From Strigamia acuminata (Eukaryota; Arthropoda; Chilopoda; Geophilomorpha; Linotaeniidae), in contig OX442314.1 in NCBI GenBank assembly GCA_949358305.1, positions 32,235,608 to 32,299,607 on the forward strand: a stretch of DNA of 64,000 bases, read 5' to 3'. The position numbers and the translations under genes are program-made. Position 1 is the stretch's first letter; every line of letters starts with the position of its first letter. The notes under the pieces were generated by a model, which had not been told where the DNA came from, did no database searches, and was given only the letters and a program-made list of their open reading frames with translations. This document shows, one piece after another, positions 52,737 to 64,000 of this stretch.

Positions 52737-53479
52737 AGGAGTTGCGACATGAAAATTTTTTTTGTAATAATTGTAAAAAATGATTAAGTATTTGTTAAAC
52801 GAAATGTTTCTCAATTTTTCATAATTTTAAGTGTTATAGTTGAACTACAAAACTAGAATTAAAAATGCTAAGCCCCGACCCCTCTGAAAAACTCCAAGAA
52901 ACCGGAAATGACGTCACAGGCAGAACAAATTTCAATAGCTGCATACAGAAAAAACCAAAACAATCGATATTGCGGCTAAAAAATGGAAAGGAATCGTATA
53001 ATTTTTTGTGTGATTGATGAAGTGGGGCTTCTGTAATCTTCAGAAAATTTTATACTCTATAATAGATGATTTTATATTTTTTAAATAGACTTTTTTTAAA
53101 AAAAAATTGACTTTTTTTTTTTCAATTTGTTGGTTTTATATACGGAGTATTTAATTTTCTTCAAATTAATCACAAAATGTACTTCCAAGTTTTAGGTTTT
53201 ATGTACATTTTTTCAACAATTGTGTGTTTTTATTTCTGTGTGACATCATACTGATGTCGTTCCAAACACTGTCATTGGTGGATACACCTTAAATGACGTC
53301 ATCTGCAGAATTTTGTTGTTTCCCTAATTTTGAATCAAGGCAGTGAAGCGCAAAGGGCAATCCCTTAAAATCAGCGAAATTGTTATACGTAGTTATCAAA
53401 TTTTTGACCGAAAATTTGATAACTACGTATAAAAATACATCATATAAAGTCCTGTTGTATTTTTCATGTCGCAACTCCT
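52737..53479. mobile_element. piggyBac-like MITE (TTAA target)
   Basis: Inverted ends aggagttgcgacatgaaaa (52737-52755) and its exact reverse complement at 53461-53479, each flanked by TTAA (52733-52736, 53480-53483). 743 bp without transposase. Inside, 53385-53432 forms a perfect hairpin with 20-bp arms atacgtagttatcaaatttt and its complement around tgaccg. TTAA duplication is the piggyBac hallmark; superfamily assignment rests on that alone. Confidence 0.75.
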
Positions 53480-53612
53480 TTAAATATTTTCCTTAGCACG
53501 TTTTGCTCGTTTTATTGTGTAAAAATAATCAATGAAAAGTCTTTTATTCCATGTATGATTTCAGACACCTTTTTTAAACATGGTGGAAGCGTGTTGAGTT
53601 GGGCCCATAACC

Positions 53613-54039
53613 TGTCAACTATATGCACGTTTCAGCAAGAGCACCATTTACCTCACCTTTCAGGCCGTTTTACGGATTGATCGAGGACCGGTGCCCGCTG
53701 ATTATTCAACCGTACAACAAGCCACATTTGTTTAACGTAGTCAATCTACGTTAGAACGAATATTCAAACGATCTATCGTTTAATTCGCACGAAGCGAATT
53801 CCCACGTGCTTAGCGAAGCACGCGTTACCCTAGACAACGAGACAACAGACCACGCGTAGGCCTAAATCGATTTAGGCATAATCGTTTTAGCAGCGAATCG
53901 TGTTCGCACAGGAACCCGAAGACCATTACTTTTACAATTGTATTTTAATCGTAAGTGTTAATAAATAAAGGAATTATTTCCATCTAAACTTGTGTCCCGA
54001 ATCAATTGTATTATTCTACCGCAAAGTCGAATCACGACA
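53613..54039 (+). mobile_element. LTR-like sequence with hairpin array
   Basis: Begins tgtcaactatatg and ends atcacgaca (TG...CA). It has a polyadenylation-type aataaataaa near 53960. Consecutive hairpins: taacgta/tacgtta (53733-53753), aaacgat/atcgttt (53766-53781), ttcgc/gcgaa, gtgct/agcac, cctaaa/tttagg (53861-53876), gcgaa/ttcgc. No target duplication found, so boundaries are tentative. Confidence 0.4.
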
Positions 54040-54324
54040 GTTGTTTCTGGAAGATGGTTGTGCATTGTAGGTTCAATCAGTATTCTCGGCAGTCGTAGTT
54101 AGTCTGCCTCCACACTTCTTGATCCATTGGTCCAGTAAATCTGGTCTAGCCGCTTCTTCTCAATCACATATGCGTAGCCCTTTAAATAAAGCTTGGGTTT
54201 TCTCCTAATCGTTTGAGTCATTTCGATGGTCATGTGTGTCATTGATGTTACAACTAACACGAGAATGATTGTTGTGAGCAAACAAGTTCGTCAACAAAAT
54301 GTTCACACATACCGATACAATGAA

Positions 54325-54520
54325 CCATTTCAGCTCAAAAATCGATGTTTTTAGCTCAAAAATCGATGTTTTTTGCTCAAAAATCAATGTTTTTAGTTCA
54401 AAAATCAATGTTTTTAGCTCAAAAATCGATGTGTTTAGCTCAAAAATCGATGTTTTTAGCCTGAAAATTGATGTTTATAGCCCGAAAATCGATGTTTACA
54501 GCCGATAATAGACTTTTTAG
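54325..54520. repeat. 19-21-bp minisatellite (agctcaaaaatcgatgtttt)
   Basis: About nine copies. It leaves an ORF of SSKIDVF repeats (54299-54508 plus) that is not a gene. Related to the inverted tract at 23100-23240. Confidence 0.85.
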
Positions 54521-55370
54521 CCCGATATTAGACTTTTTACAGGCCAAAAATGCCAATTTTTGGTCTAAAATCTAAAATGTCTCTTTATTGGGTCAAAAAG
54601 ACGATTTTTAAGCGAAAAACATCTATTTTCAGCGAAATAAAGTTTATTTTGTTTTTCATAGTAGTCAACAAAAAATGTTTATTCTACAGAATGCACATAG
54701 GTACACATCTCGAACGTTAATTCGACGTTCAAAAAAAGAAAAAAAGTTTATATTGTTTTAAAATGTGCTGTATTTTTATTTCTCGATAAAATTAGCAATC
54801 AAATTTGATCAAATTTCGATAAAAGTTGAGTTTTTTTAAAAAAAAGTTCATGATCCAACCTTGAATAGTCTATTATAGTTCTATTTCAATCACTAGCTCA
54901 GCGATAAAAAACATGCAGAAAAAACAAATAACAAAATTGAATTTCGCGCCATCTAATGGTCGGGTGTAAAAATAGATGGAGCGGCAGGATTGGCTGAATG
55001 GGAGGAGAGCGGTGATCGGTGGCGCCGATGTCTCCCATTGCGTAGAACTAAAATCGCATCAGCTATACACATTTTTTATCAAAAAACCGTAAAACCAACA
55101 CATTTTTAATCTAAAACCATAAACTGTATACATTTTTATCAAAAAGCATAAATTTTACATATTTCTTACCAAAAAAAACAAAAATTTTACATATTTTGGA
55201 TCAAAAACTATAAAATTAAAGTCCAAAACAAACCGACTTTTTAACTATTTGAATTCGGTGTAACACAAAATTTCGCAGTCCCGCAGCTGATCGTCTGCGT
55301 GCTCGAAATTTTTTAAATAAAATTAATAACTGTCCAAAAATATTTTTTTTAATAACTCCAATAACCAAAT
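54521..55370. repeat. Dispersed repeat region related to 23100-23950
   Basis: 54945-55020 matches 23845-23940 and 55020-55220 matches 23350-23540. No gene. Confidence 0.55.
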
Positions 55371-55379
55371 TCATTTATT

Positions 55380-55922
55380 CTTTTGAATATTGCTATCCAT
55401 CCTCGCCGAAGCCACCAGCAAATCGCCATTTTCCACATAAATCGCGTCGGCTGTCGTCACCGAAGCGAATGCCCACTTAACACGTGACCAACTCCAAACT
55501 CGTGTCGTTTCCCGGCGCAATCTCGCCACACGATCGCCGTCTCGTCCGCACACGCCAAAACTTATTCATTTTCCAGCACTAAAAACAAAAGGAAACGTTA
55601 ATTTATATATTTTTAAACAATCAAGTCGATTTATCGCCACTTATTACATCCATGCTTTGGTATCCACCTGACACAAGTAACCGCAAGGTTGAACGATGTT
55701 CAGCCTTGAGTCCTAAACACGCGACCAACAGCGCACGAAAACTGCAATTTAATGCGATTAAAGCCTTTTCTACCGTACAAACACCCATATTTTTACCTTT
55801 GGATCGTGCAACGCTATTGAATTACACGTTGCGTAGCAAATCAAGTCGTTAAAGCCCCAATCGAGCACGTGCGGGCCTTTATTGCACCCCGAGCTCAGGT
55901 AAACCAGACCTACGTCGTCCAT
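55380..55922 (-). pseudogene. ELP2 (Elongator subunit 2) 5' fragment, degenerate
   Basis: Exon 1 (55922-55797) reads MDDVGLVYLSSGCNKGPHVL, DWGFNDLICYATCNSIALHD and PK, then a donor AAG|GTAAAA. It matches the first WD40 blade of Elp2, the beta-propeller scaffold of the tRNA-modifying Elongator complex. Further left are out-of-frame pieces: RLLVSGGYQ (about 55700), ADETAIVWRDCAGKRHEFGV (about 55540) and DAIYVENGDLLVASARMDSN (about 55420). A stop and frame changes separate them, and the remaining propellers are absent. Embedded in the dispersed repeat, so likely a duplicated fragment. Confidence 0.65.
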
Positions 55923-55989
55923 GTTGGAAAATGGCGTCGTACAAACTGTCACCAGAACAACACACTCTTAATATTCAATTGTTAATAAA

Positions 55990-56767
55990 AATCGATCTAC
56001 AAATTGAACGGTTCAACCGATGTTGAAATTTTTAAAATAAATCCGACCGTTTTAACCCAAAAATAAACGCCCTAAACCCATTCATTTTAAAAATAAAAAA
56101 ACAAAATCCACCAACACTCGATCGAAACTTCCTCCTGGATTTCCCACAATGCTTCAGCGGCAACTCAAAATGGAGGTGATCATCGGTGCGGAATATTGAT
56201 CAGCAGAATATTCGTCCGCGATATTCCCTCATTCACCCCAAGCAGCCACCGGTCGTAATAACGAGCCGACGAGCATCGAACCCACCCGTCACCACCGAAA
56301 ATGACCTAACCAAACGCCGTATGACCAACCACTAATCCACCTCGGTGCACTTTGTTCGAGTCATCAGATGCGAGGTATTCACTCTAAGCCTAAAAAAAAC
56401 CCACAAATCACACTCGCACCTTTCCAAAAACCCATCAAATATGCACAACCAACTCCCACACCTTAATCCCTCCTAAAACCACCCACCCAGCACCCAAATA
56501 CATAGAAAAAACCAAAAAAATCGTCCAATAATCACGAAAAATGACGAAAAAACACCAAAAAACGTAAAAAAATGTGTCAAAAATATCAAAAATTTGTCAA
56601 AATCATCAAAAATTTGTCAAAAACATCAAACACACGTCAAAAAATGGAAAAATAACGTCGGAAACGGCAAAAAATAACGAAAAATGACGTAAAATGACAA
56701 AAAAACGACTAAAAAACATCGAAAAACGACGAAAATAGTGAAAATAATATTTAAATGTTTATTTCAG
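55990..56767. other. Repeat copy and upstream region / first intron of the HECW gene
   Basis: 55990-56240 repeats 23560-23790. The stretch 56380-56760 is A-rich with aaaaatgtcaaaaa-type simple repeats and ends in the acceptor TTTATTTCAG before the first recognised HECW exon. The promoter and any non-coding first exon are not identifiable. Confidence 0.5.
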
Positions 56768-56778
56768 GGCCTTAAAGC

Positions 56779-56841
56779 ATGGATTCCATGAAACTACGAG
56801 GTGTCGGCTTGAAGATCACCGCCAGGTGTCATGTTGGCTGA
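56779..56841 (+). promoter_or_regulatory. Overlapping upstream ORF of the HECW gene (20 codons)
   Basis: ATG 56779 reads [20 protein letters not shown] and stops at 56839-56841, eleven bases past the chosen HECW start codon (56831) in another frame. If this exon is transcribed as read, ribosomes starting here would bypass the main ATG. Confidence 0.4.
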
Positions 56842-59800
56842 GCGGCGTGCTCTGCCTCGACGGGACCCGAGTCTGAGGTCGAGCGCCGGCCCCGATCTGA
56901 GCACGCCATGCGCCGCAGCGGCGAACGACGGCAACACCAACAACTTAGCCGTCGCGCGTGCTCCAGGTTCGACGTCTTTCGTCCATTAAATCCAATTTCT
57001 AATATTTTTTTCCAGACTCGCCGAGTGTTCGTCACCGCCTGCTGTCGCCGCGGCTGGGCCCGACTCGCACCGGAAGCGACCCGGCGCTCGTGGCGCACGA
57101 TTCGCGGCACTCGGTGTCGGTTCTGTCCGCGAGTTGCAACTCGCACGTTTTGCCGAGTTCGACGCCTCTGGTCGTCACGTGGGACATCGTGGAGGATGTC
57201 AGCACGAGCGATTGGATAGGGCTGTATAAATTAGGTGATTATCACGTGGTTGGTTGGGTGCGGATATCCTGTTGGAGGCCGAAAACGGTTGATTTCCTTC
57301 GCGAACCCGGAACCGGTCACGATGATCGTTTGCGCCCTCGGGCTGGAGGATGTGGAGAAGTGGTCTTGAGTGATGTGGAGACGTCGGTGGAGTTTTGCGC
57401 GTCGAAATGCATTTAATTGTCGATGTTTTCGGCGGTTTGGAGCGAGATGGAACGTGTTTTTGTTGTTGTTTGTGTAAATTTTGTCTAAAAAAAATTTTTT
57501 TTTTTATAATTTTTTTTTATAATTTTTTTTTATAATTTTTTTTTTTTGTTTTTTTAGATGAGACGAATCCGTTTCACTATTTGGAGTATAAAAACCAAGG
57601 TGTTGGAGGGTTCCATAAGGGGCAGATTATGTGGATGATCGACTGCGATTATCATTTTACTGAAGGTTTTGATTTTGTGGATTTTTTGAATAAATTTTGA
57701 TTTTTTTGGTTAATTTTTTGTTTTTTTTGTTTTTTTGTTTTAGATATCACGAATATTTGTTTCAAATATTATCACGGAACAAGTGGTGCCTTGCGAGCTG
57801 TTACACCGCCCATTCGAGTGCTGAAAAGCACGGTGGAGTCGCCCGAGCAGGCCGAAAGCCAAAGTGTGATTGACACGTCGCTGATGGGATATTCAGCATG
57901 GCCGGATCTTGCAGAAATCCTGAAATTCAAAGTTTTTGGTAAAAAATAAGAAAAATAGAAAAATATAACAAACTCTAGTGAAAAACTAGTAAAAAACATC
58001 ATTTAAAACAAGAAATTATTAAGGAATGTCATAGATATCGACATAAAGTGAAAGGAAATTGTTAAAATCATCAAAAAATTGAAAGGAGATCGTAAAAATC
58101 AAGAAAGAATGAAAGGAAATCGTAAAACCAACCGAGAAAAATGTTTTAAAAGAATGAAAAAGCGAAGCAATAATTAAAGAATTTGATTTTGACAGGTTTA
58201 CACGCATGGTCGTTGAAGAAAGGCATGTTTTTTAACCCCGATCCGTACGTAAAAATGAGCATTCAGCCCGGCAAAGCACCCAACTCGCTGCCAATGCCGC
58301 ACCACGGCCAGGAAGTGCGCACGCGCATCGCCGAAAACACTATCAACCCCAGCTGGAAACACCAAGTAACAAAACAATCCACAAAACACAAAAATAAAAA
58401 AAATAAAAAAAATTTCAGGAATTTTCGTTCATCGCTTACTCATCGGACGCCATTGAATTCGAGGTCAAGGATAAATTTGCCAAGAGCCGTCCAATCATCA
58501 GTAGGTTTCTTGGCAAACTCACTGTATCTGTCCACACATTATTTAACCAAGCTAATAGGTAACAAAATTCAAAAATAATTCAAAAATAATTCAAAATAAA
58601 TTCAAAAAAACCTTTTTTAGAGGAACCACCGAGTTCCAGTTTAGTTTATCGAGTAAAACGCCTTCAGATCACGTGACGGGTCAACTCAGCTTCTGCATAA
58701 CCATTTTAAAACGCCCAGGTACCGAAAAAAAACCAAAAAACCCAAAAAAACTAACAAAAACCTCAATTCCAGACGCGTGGCCCACGAACCAGACGCACCC
58801 GATGCCTTATCTGCACGACATCGACGACGGCGGCCAAGCAAGCTCGAACCCCAGCACCCCCCGACGCCACAAGTCGGCCCTCCGCGCCGCCTCGCTCCCC
58901 AACGGCTCCACCAACGGCTCCGCCAACCCCGACGCGCCGACCCCGGACGACCAAACCCCGTGCTGCAGCAACTCCATCTCCCTCTCGGAGCCCATCGGCG
59001 GCCCCGACTGCGAAAACCTGCGCAACGGCTGCTGCTTCGACCACGACGACTCCCCGATCTGGAAAAGACGCACCCCGGAAGTGATGAACCCGACGTACTT
59101 CGAGCTGAGCGCCACGCCGAACGGTCGCTGCCCGTCGGACGACGACCTCCCGCCGCCGCTGCCGCCGAAAACGAAGAAGAAAGCCGTGCACAAGCCCCTC
59201 GAACGGACCAAGGGGCTCTACTACAACAACCCGGGCCCGTTCGGGGCCCCCAAGGGCGGCGCGGCCAAGCCGGAAGACAGTTTCATCCTCGAGATAGTGG
59301 ACACGGACGAGCTGGAGCGCGGACGGCACCGCAGGGTGCATCGTGAAGTGGGCAAATGTGCTGCCACGGCGTTTCCCGAATTCACGGACGAGCAGAACAA
59401 ATCCATCCAGGCGCGCGCGACCGACGGCGACCCGTGCCCCGCCAGCCCCGCCAGCCCCGCGCCCCTCATCGACAACCGCGACTTGAATCGCGTTCACGTG
59501 GCACCGCTAGCAACGCCCGAACACGATTCATTGCAGGAGGGGTGTCCGTCCATCGAGAATCTGACCGACCCCGAACCCGAACCCGACGAGGTGGTCGAAA
59601 TCGAGGAAATTCGGACCGAAAACGAAGAAATTCGGACGGAAAGCGACGAAATTCGGACCGAAAACGACGAAATTCCGTCGGAAAACGTTGAAATTCCGTC
59701 GGAAAACGTTGAAATTCCGTCGGAAAACGCGGAAAACGATGAAATTCGGACCGAAAACGAGGAAATTCGGGCGGAAAACGCGGAAAACGATGAAATTCGG

Positions 59801-62800
59801 GCGGAAAACGTTGAAATTCGGACGGAAAACGTTGAAATTCGGACGGAAAACGTTGAAATTCGGACGGAAAACGTGGAGATAGCGCAGGAGGGCGACGCGT
59901 ACCTTCTTAACGAGGAGACGATTCCGGCCATCATGACGGAATCGAGCAGCACATCGTCGCTGGGGTCGCAAGCGGCGCACGCGGTGGATCTGAACTCGCT
60001 TTCGTGCACCCCCAGCCCGAGTTCTTCGCTCGTGGTGCCGTCGCTGGACACGCCGACGTGCACGCCGTCGCCGACGACGCCGGACTCGAGCCGGGCGATG
60101 GGTTCGACGAGCAATCGGAGCAGCGCCATCACGATGTCGAGCTCGGGCAGCTCGGGGTCGACGAGTCCGACCGAGTCGGTGCATCGCGACGACTCGTCGC
60201 TCGCGTTGGGCGAGGAGACGGTGCAGGAGGCGCTGCCCGAGTGTCCGCCGACGCCGACGCACCGCGCGCGGCCGCACACGAACCAGGCGCTGCTGGCGGA
60301 CTCGGTTTGGGAGGCGCGGGCGTTCGGGGCGGGCGGCGGCGGGGGCGAGGAGTGGTTCGAGAGGCCGGGGCACGCGCACACGACGCGCTTGCCGTCCATT
60401 CCCGAGCGGACGATGAAGTTTCAGAGGGTGGAGGTGCCGCCGGGGGAGGAGCCGCTGCCGACGCGTGAGTTTTGTACGCGATTTGAGGTCGGATGGGGGT
60501 TTTTTGATGGTCTGTTGGTTTTGGTTTTGTTAGATTGGGAGGCGAGGATTGATAGTCATGGGAGGATTTTCTATATTGATCATTTGAATCGGACGACGAC
60601 GTGGCAGAGGCCGACGTTGCACGGAGGAGCGCAGAGGCAGCCGGCGAGTAATGAGTTGCAGCGCCAGCAGTTGGATCGCAGGTTCGTTGGGGGCGGGGGC
60701 GGGCATGGGGGTTTTGGGGGGGGGTATTTCGTGGTTTTTTTTTTTTTTTTTGAGGGTTTTTTGTGATTTTTGAGAATTTTTTGGGATTTTTGAGATTAAT
60801 TATGAATTTTTTGAGATTTTTGAGAATTTTTTAGTATTTTTGAGATTTATTTTGAATATTTTGCAATTTCTGAGAATTTTTTGGGATTTTTGAGAATTTT
60901 TTGGGATTTTTGAGAATTTTTTGGGATTTTTGAGATTAATTTTGAATATTTTGGGATTTTTGAGAATTTTTTGAGATTTTTGAGATTTATTTTGAATATT
61001 TTGGGATTTTTGAGAATTTTTTGAGATTTTTGAGATTTATTTTGAATATTTTGGGATTTTTGAGAATTTTTTAGTATTTTTGAGATTTATTTTGAATATT
61101 TTGGGATTTTTGAGAATTTTTTGGGATTTTTGAGAATTTTTTGGGATTTTTGAGAATTTTTTGGGATTTTTGAGAATTTTTTGGGATTTTTGAGAATTTT
61201 TTGGGATTTTTTGATAATTTTTTGGGATTTTTGAGAATTTTTTGGTATTTTTGAGATTTATTTTGATGTTTTTGATGTTTTGTAGGTATCAGAGTATTCG
61301 GAGGACTATTACGTCGCGGCCGAGTAAGCCGGAGGATGGCGGTGCGACGGCGAGTGTTTCGGCGATTCCGTCGACGAGTCAGGAACAGCAGAGGGAGATT
61401 TTGAATCGGTCGCCGGCGGTTCGGTTTATCACGAGATCGGATTTTTTTTCGACGCTTCATCTCAACGAGGTGAAAATTTTGTTTTTTTGGATTTTTTCGA
61501 AAATTTGATTTTTGTTTCTAAAATCCGATTTTTGTTTCTAAAATCCGATTTTTGTTTCTAAAATCCGATTTTTGTTGATAAAATAAAACCTGCCCGACAA
61601 TGCAATGAGGGTTATTATTGTAGTTGGGCCGATTTTATTTGGGCCACCTGGTATAATATAGATTTCTTTTAGGAAATATGATTTTTTTTCTATCTAAATT
61701 TTAATCTCATTTCAATTCTGTATGTGCATTCAATCTTAAATGGATTTCCGAAATGTTTTTGATTTTCAGAAATCAAGGAAATCTGATTTCAGCTTTGAAC
61801 GGCCTTAAAATTTCCTAAAATCCAACTGTTGCACATGCGCAATTTCAACCGTTATATCAACTTCCTCTTTTGACATTTAAATATGATCGGCCGCATTCGA
61901 GATCTCAAACGCGACTGAAATGTGACGATTTTTGCATAAAATACTACGGCAGGATATTTAAACACAGCCGGCCGCATTTGAGAGCTATAACGCGATTCAA
62001 GAGAGCTGAAATCAACTTTGAAATCCACTTTTAAATCAAGAAAAGCGACCCTAGACGTGGATTTTCTAAAATCTGATTTTCTGAAATCTGATTTTGTTTT
62101 TATGACATAAAAATCGTCACTTCCGGTCTCCCGAAATCAAGAAATCAAAGAAATCCATTTAAGATTGAACGCACCTAATGAGTTTATACTCGGTTTATTA
62201 CATCCGATATTTTTATTGAAATCAGATTTCTTTATCAGTAAAATCCAATTTTTTTATACGAAAATCCGATTTTTCAAGTATATAAAAATCCGATTTTTCA
62301 AGTACTGGTATATAAAAATCCGATTTTTCAAGTATATAAAAATCCGATTTTTCAAATATCCAACTTTTCAAAATATACAAAAATCCGATTTTTAATCATT
62401 AAAATCCGATTTTTCATCATCAAAATACGATTTTTCATCATCAAAATACGATTTTTCACCATTAAAATCCGATTTTTCACCATTAAAATCCGATTTTTCA
62501 CCATTAAAATCCGATTTTTCACCATTAAAATCCGATTTTTCACCATTAAAATCCGATTTTTCACCATTAAAATCCGATTTTTCACCATTAAAATCCGATT
62601 TTTTATCACTAAAATCCGATATTGCAGGATGCTGTGATAATGTACAATAGTAATTCCTCACTAAAACACATGATCACCAAGATCCGACGCGACTCGCACG
62701 CATTCGAGAGGTACAAAAACAAAAAAATAAAAACCAGCAAATAAGCCTAACCACAATTTCCCTTCGCCAGATACCAACACAACCGTGATCTCGTTGCAAT

Positions 62801-63498
62801 GCTCAACTTGTTCGCAGACACGGGCAGAGACCTGCCCAGGGGCTGGGAGACTAAATACGACCGGTCGGGGAAGGTGAGTCATTCCAGACCCACGTGAGTT
62901 AGATCGTTACGCTTTTTTAATTGCTTTCATTTCACTCGTATCTCATTCGCCGAACCCGATTTGCTTACAAACAACCGAATTAACATCAAATCTCGCCTTT
63001 TTTCTCCGCTTTTCAGCAATTCTTCATCGACCACACGTCGCGCAGCACGACTTTTATCGATCCCCGACTTCCGGTCGAAGCGCCTTATATCAATTTGAAC
63101 CGGCTGGTCGTGCCCGGCGCGCGCCGGCGCAGTCGCAGCACCGGAGAGGAAAGTATTCGCGCCGAAATCGCGCGGGTAAAGCGATTGTTCGCGGAAATGG
63201 TCGTAAAAAATGGGAATTTGTTTTAATTTTTTTGTTTTTAGGGTCCGATTCCACCGCCGCGACCCCCGGCGAGCAACTCTTCGGTCGTGCCGCACATCGT
63301 TCCAAACGTACCGACCGCGTATAACGATAAAGTGGTCGCTTTCCTGCGCCAACCGAACATCATGGATATTCTACGCGAACGACACGCGGGCGTCAGCTCG
63401 AATTCGGGCCTCAAGGAGACGATTGGCGCCATCAGGAACGAGGGATCGGCCGCACTCGAACGATTGTCGGACGACATCGATCTCATTATCTTGTTAAG
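56831..63498 (+). CDS. HECW: HECW-type E3 ubiquitin ligase, 5' part (14 exons; HECT domain outside the window)
   Basis: Exons, all GT-AG and phase-consistent: 56831-56966, 57016-57234, 57558-57665, 57744-57938, 58196-58365, 58419-58558, 58621-58718, 58773-60464, 60534-60681, 61286-61469, 62628-62710, 62771-62873, 63017-63175, 63242-63498. Domains: HECW N-terminal domain ([19 protein letters not shown]...[18 protein letters not shown]); C2 domain ([39 protein letters not shown]); a long low-complexity exon 8 with an acidic heptapeptide repeat; WW1 ([20 protein letters not shown]...TTTWQRP); the helical RYQSIRR segment; WW2 ([33 protein letters not shown]); and the pre-HECT stretch [20 protein letters not shown]. 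Vertebrate HECW1/HECW2 share this order. Start chosen at 56831 because it precedes the conserved exon in phase; further 5' coding exons cannot be excluded. The exons look much GC-richer than the introns. Confidence 0.93.
59604..59880 (+). repeat. 21-bp coding minisatellite in HECW exon 8
   Basis: About 13 units encoding an EIRTENx / EIPSENV heptapeptide, in frame and intact, giving a long acidic, probably helical spacer between C2 and WW1. Some units are cut to AENDEI. Confidence 0.9.
60750..61260. repeat. Intronic tandem repeat (tttgagaattttttgggatt)
   Basis: Fills most of HECW intron 9 (60682-61285) with variants of a 20-22-bp unit, some replaced by tttgagatttattttgaata. Confidence 0.9.
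61724..62174. mobile_element. MITE in HECW intron 10
   Basis: gtgcattcaatcttaaatgg at 61724 is the inverse of ccatttaagattgaacgcac ending at 62174 (one mismatch). The span has no ORF and holds two direct gccgcatt(c/t)gaga blocks (61892, 61972). No clear target duplication. Confidence 0.6.
62240..62615. repeat. Intronic minisatellite (aaaatccgatttttcaccatt, 21 bp)
   Basis: About 15 copies with variants (caagtatat, catcatc). Related short copies (tttttgtttctaaaatccga) lie at 61505-61580 in the same intron. It ends just before the exon at 62628. Confidence 0.9.
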
Positions 63499-63569
63499 GT
63501 CAGTTTGACCGTCGGAGGTTTGGTTATCAAAATTTGACGTTTTTCGTTGATTTTTTGGTGATTAAATGA

Positions 63570-63950
63570 TGGAAAATCGTGAAGTATCGATAAAATCGTT
63601 TAAAATTCATGAAATATCGATAAAATTGTTTAAAATTTATGAAATATCGTTTAAAATTCATGAAATATCGATAAAATCGTTTAAAATTCATGAAATATCG
63701 ATAAAATCGTTAAAAATTCATGAAATATCGATAAAATCGTTAAAAATTCATGAAATATCGATAAAATCGTTAAAATTTCATGAAATATCGATAAAATCGT
63801 TTAAAATTTATGAAATATCGATAAAATCGTTTAAAATTCATGAAATATCGATAAAATCGTTTAAAATTCATGAAATATCGATAAAATCGTTAAAAATTCA
63901 TGAAATATCGATAAAATCGTTTAGGAAAATGTGAAATATCTTTGTAAATT
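63570..63950. repeat. Intronic 30-bp tandem repeat after the last visible HECW exon
   Basis: About 12 units of aaaattcatgaaatatcgat plus aaaatcgttt. It leaves an ORF of KSFKIHEISI repeats that is not a gene. Confidence 0.9.
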
Positions 63951-64000
63951 GTTACGAAAGTTATGAAATAGCGATTAAATCGTGAAATATCGATATAATT

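Noticed and set aside
53613-54039. Complete solo LTR with target duplication
   Set aside because: Flanks aacc and gttg do not match, so boundaries were kept tentative.
54299-54508. ORF of SSKIDVF repeats
   Set aside because: Minisatellite translation.
59494-60399. Antisense ORFs over HECW exon 8
   Set aside because: GC-rich coding sequence and 21-bp periodicity leave the opposite strand open; the sense frame has conserved flanking domains.
62352-62661. Long repetitive ORFs and CRISPR-like spacing in HECW intron 10
   Set aside because: Uniform 21-bp minisatellite with no unique spacers; intronic.
1-64000. tRNA or rRNA genes
   Set aside because: No cloverleaf or rRNA core recognised by eye; tRNA-like matches are only the primer-binding sites of the LTR elements.

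Overview
The window is from an intron-containing animal genome. It holds pieces of a cullin-5 gene, class I histone deacetylase, Elongator subunit 2 and a HECW-type HECT ubiquitin ligase. Splice sites are GT...AG, introns are AT-rich (from about 50 bp to 1.2 kb) and acceptors are U-rich. An invertebrate is likely, but nothing here fixes the phylum. About two thirds of the window is transposable elements.

Layout. (1) 1-14660: cullin-5 on the minus strand, open to the left edge. A 12.8-kb Ty3/gypsy-type LTR element (E1, 1702-14485, minus) splits it inside a codon-level conserved stretch, with a 4-bp target duplication GCTT. (2) 14661-22702: a pol-less LTR element (E2, minus) with identical 1486-bp LTRs, plus a second truncated E2 body abutting the broken 5' end of cullin-5. 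E1 and E2 share LTR ends, PBS type (tRNA-Pro), PPT and a homologous 3' protein module, so E2 looks like a non-autonomous partner of an E1-type element. (3) 22703-30225: dispersed repeats, a candidate multi-exon gene of unknown function, and two tandem degenerate copies of the 3' end of an HDAC1/2-like gene. (4) 30226-42663: a young gypsy-type element E3 (plus; LTRs differ at one noticed position; target duplication ACAC). It has a canonical -1 frameshift site, AT-hooks between RNase H and integrase, an integrase lacking its zinc-binding domain, and an extra 624-aa ORF of unknown family. (5) 42664-56767: a transposon graveyard with a MULE transposase remnant, 167-bp satellite, hAT-like foldback element, solo LTR of the E1 family, piggyBac-like MITE, other hairpin-rich LTR-like sequences, a possible two-exon secreted peptide gene and an ELP2 pseudogene. 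(6) 56768-64000: the 5' part of a HECW gene (14 exons, plus strand), with HECW N-terminal domain, C2, two WW domains and the start of the linker. The HECT domain lies beyond the right edge.

The most unusual signals are these. The E1 LTR carries an array of five variable-stem hairpins with a near-constant apical motif, and pairing is preserved by compensatory changes in a diverged solo LTR. A previously unrecognised 3' protein module is shared by E1 and E2. E3 has an unusual architecture (AT-hooks, missing HHCC domain, env-position ORF with a CxxC pair).
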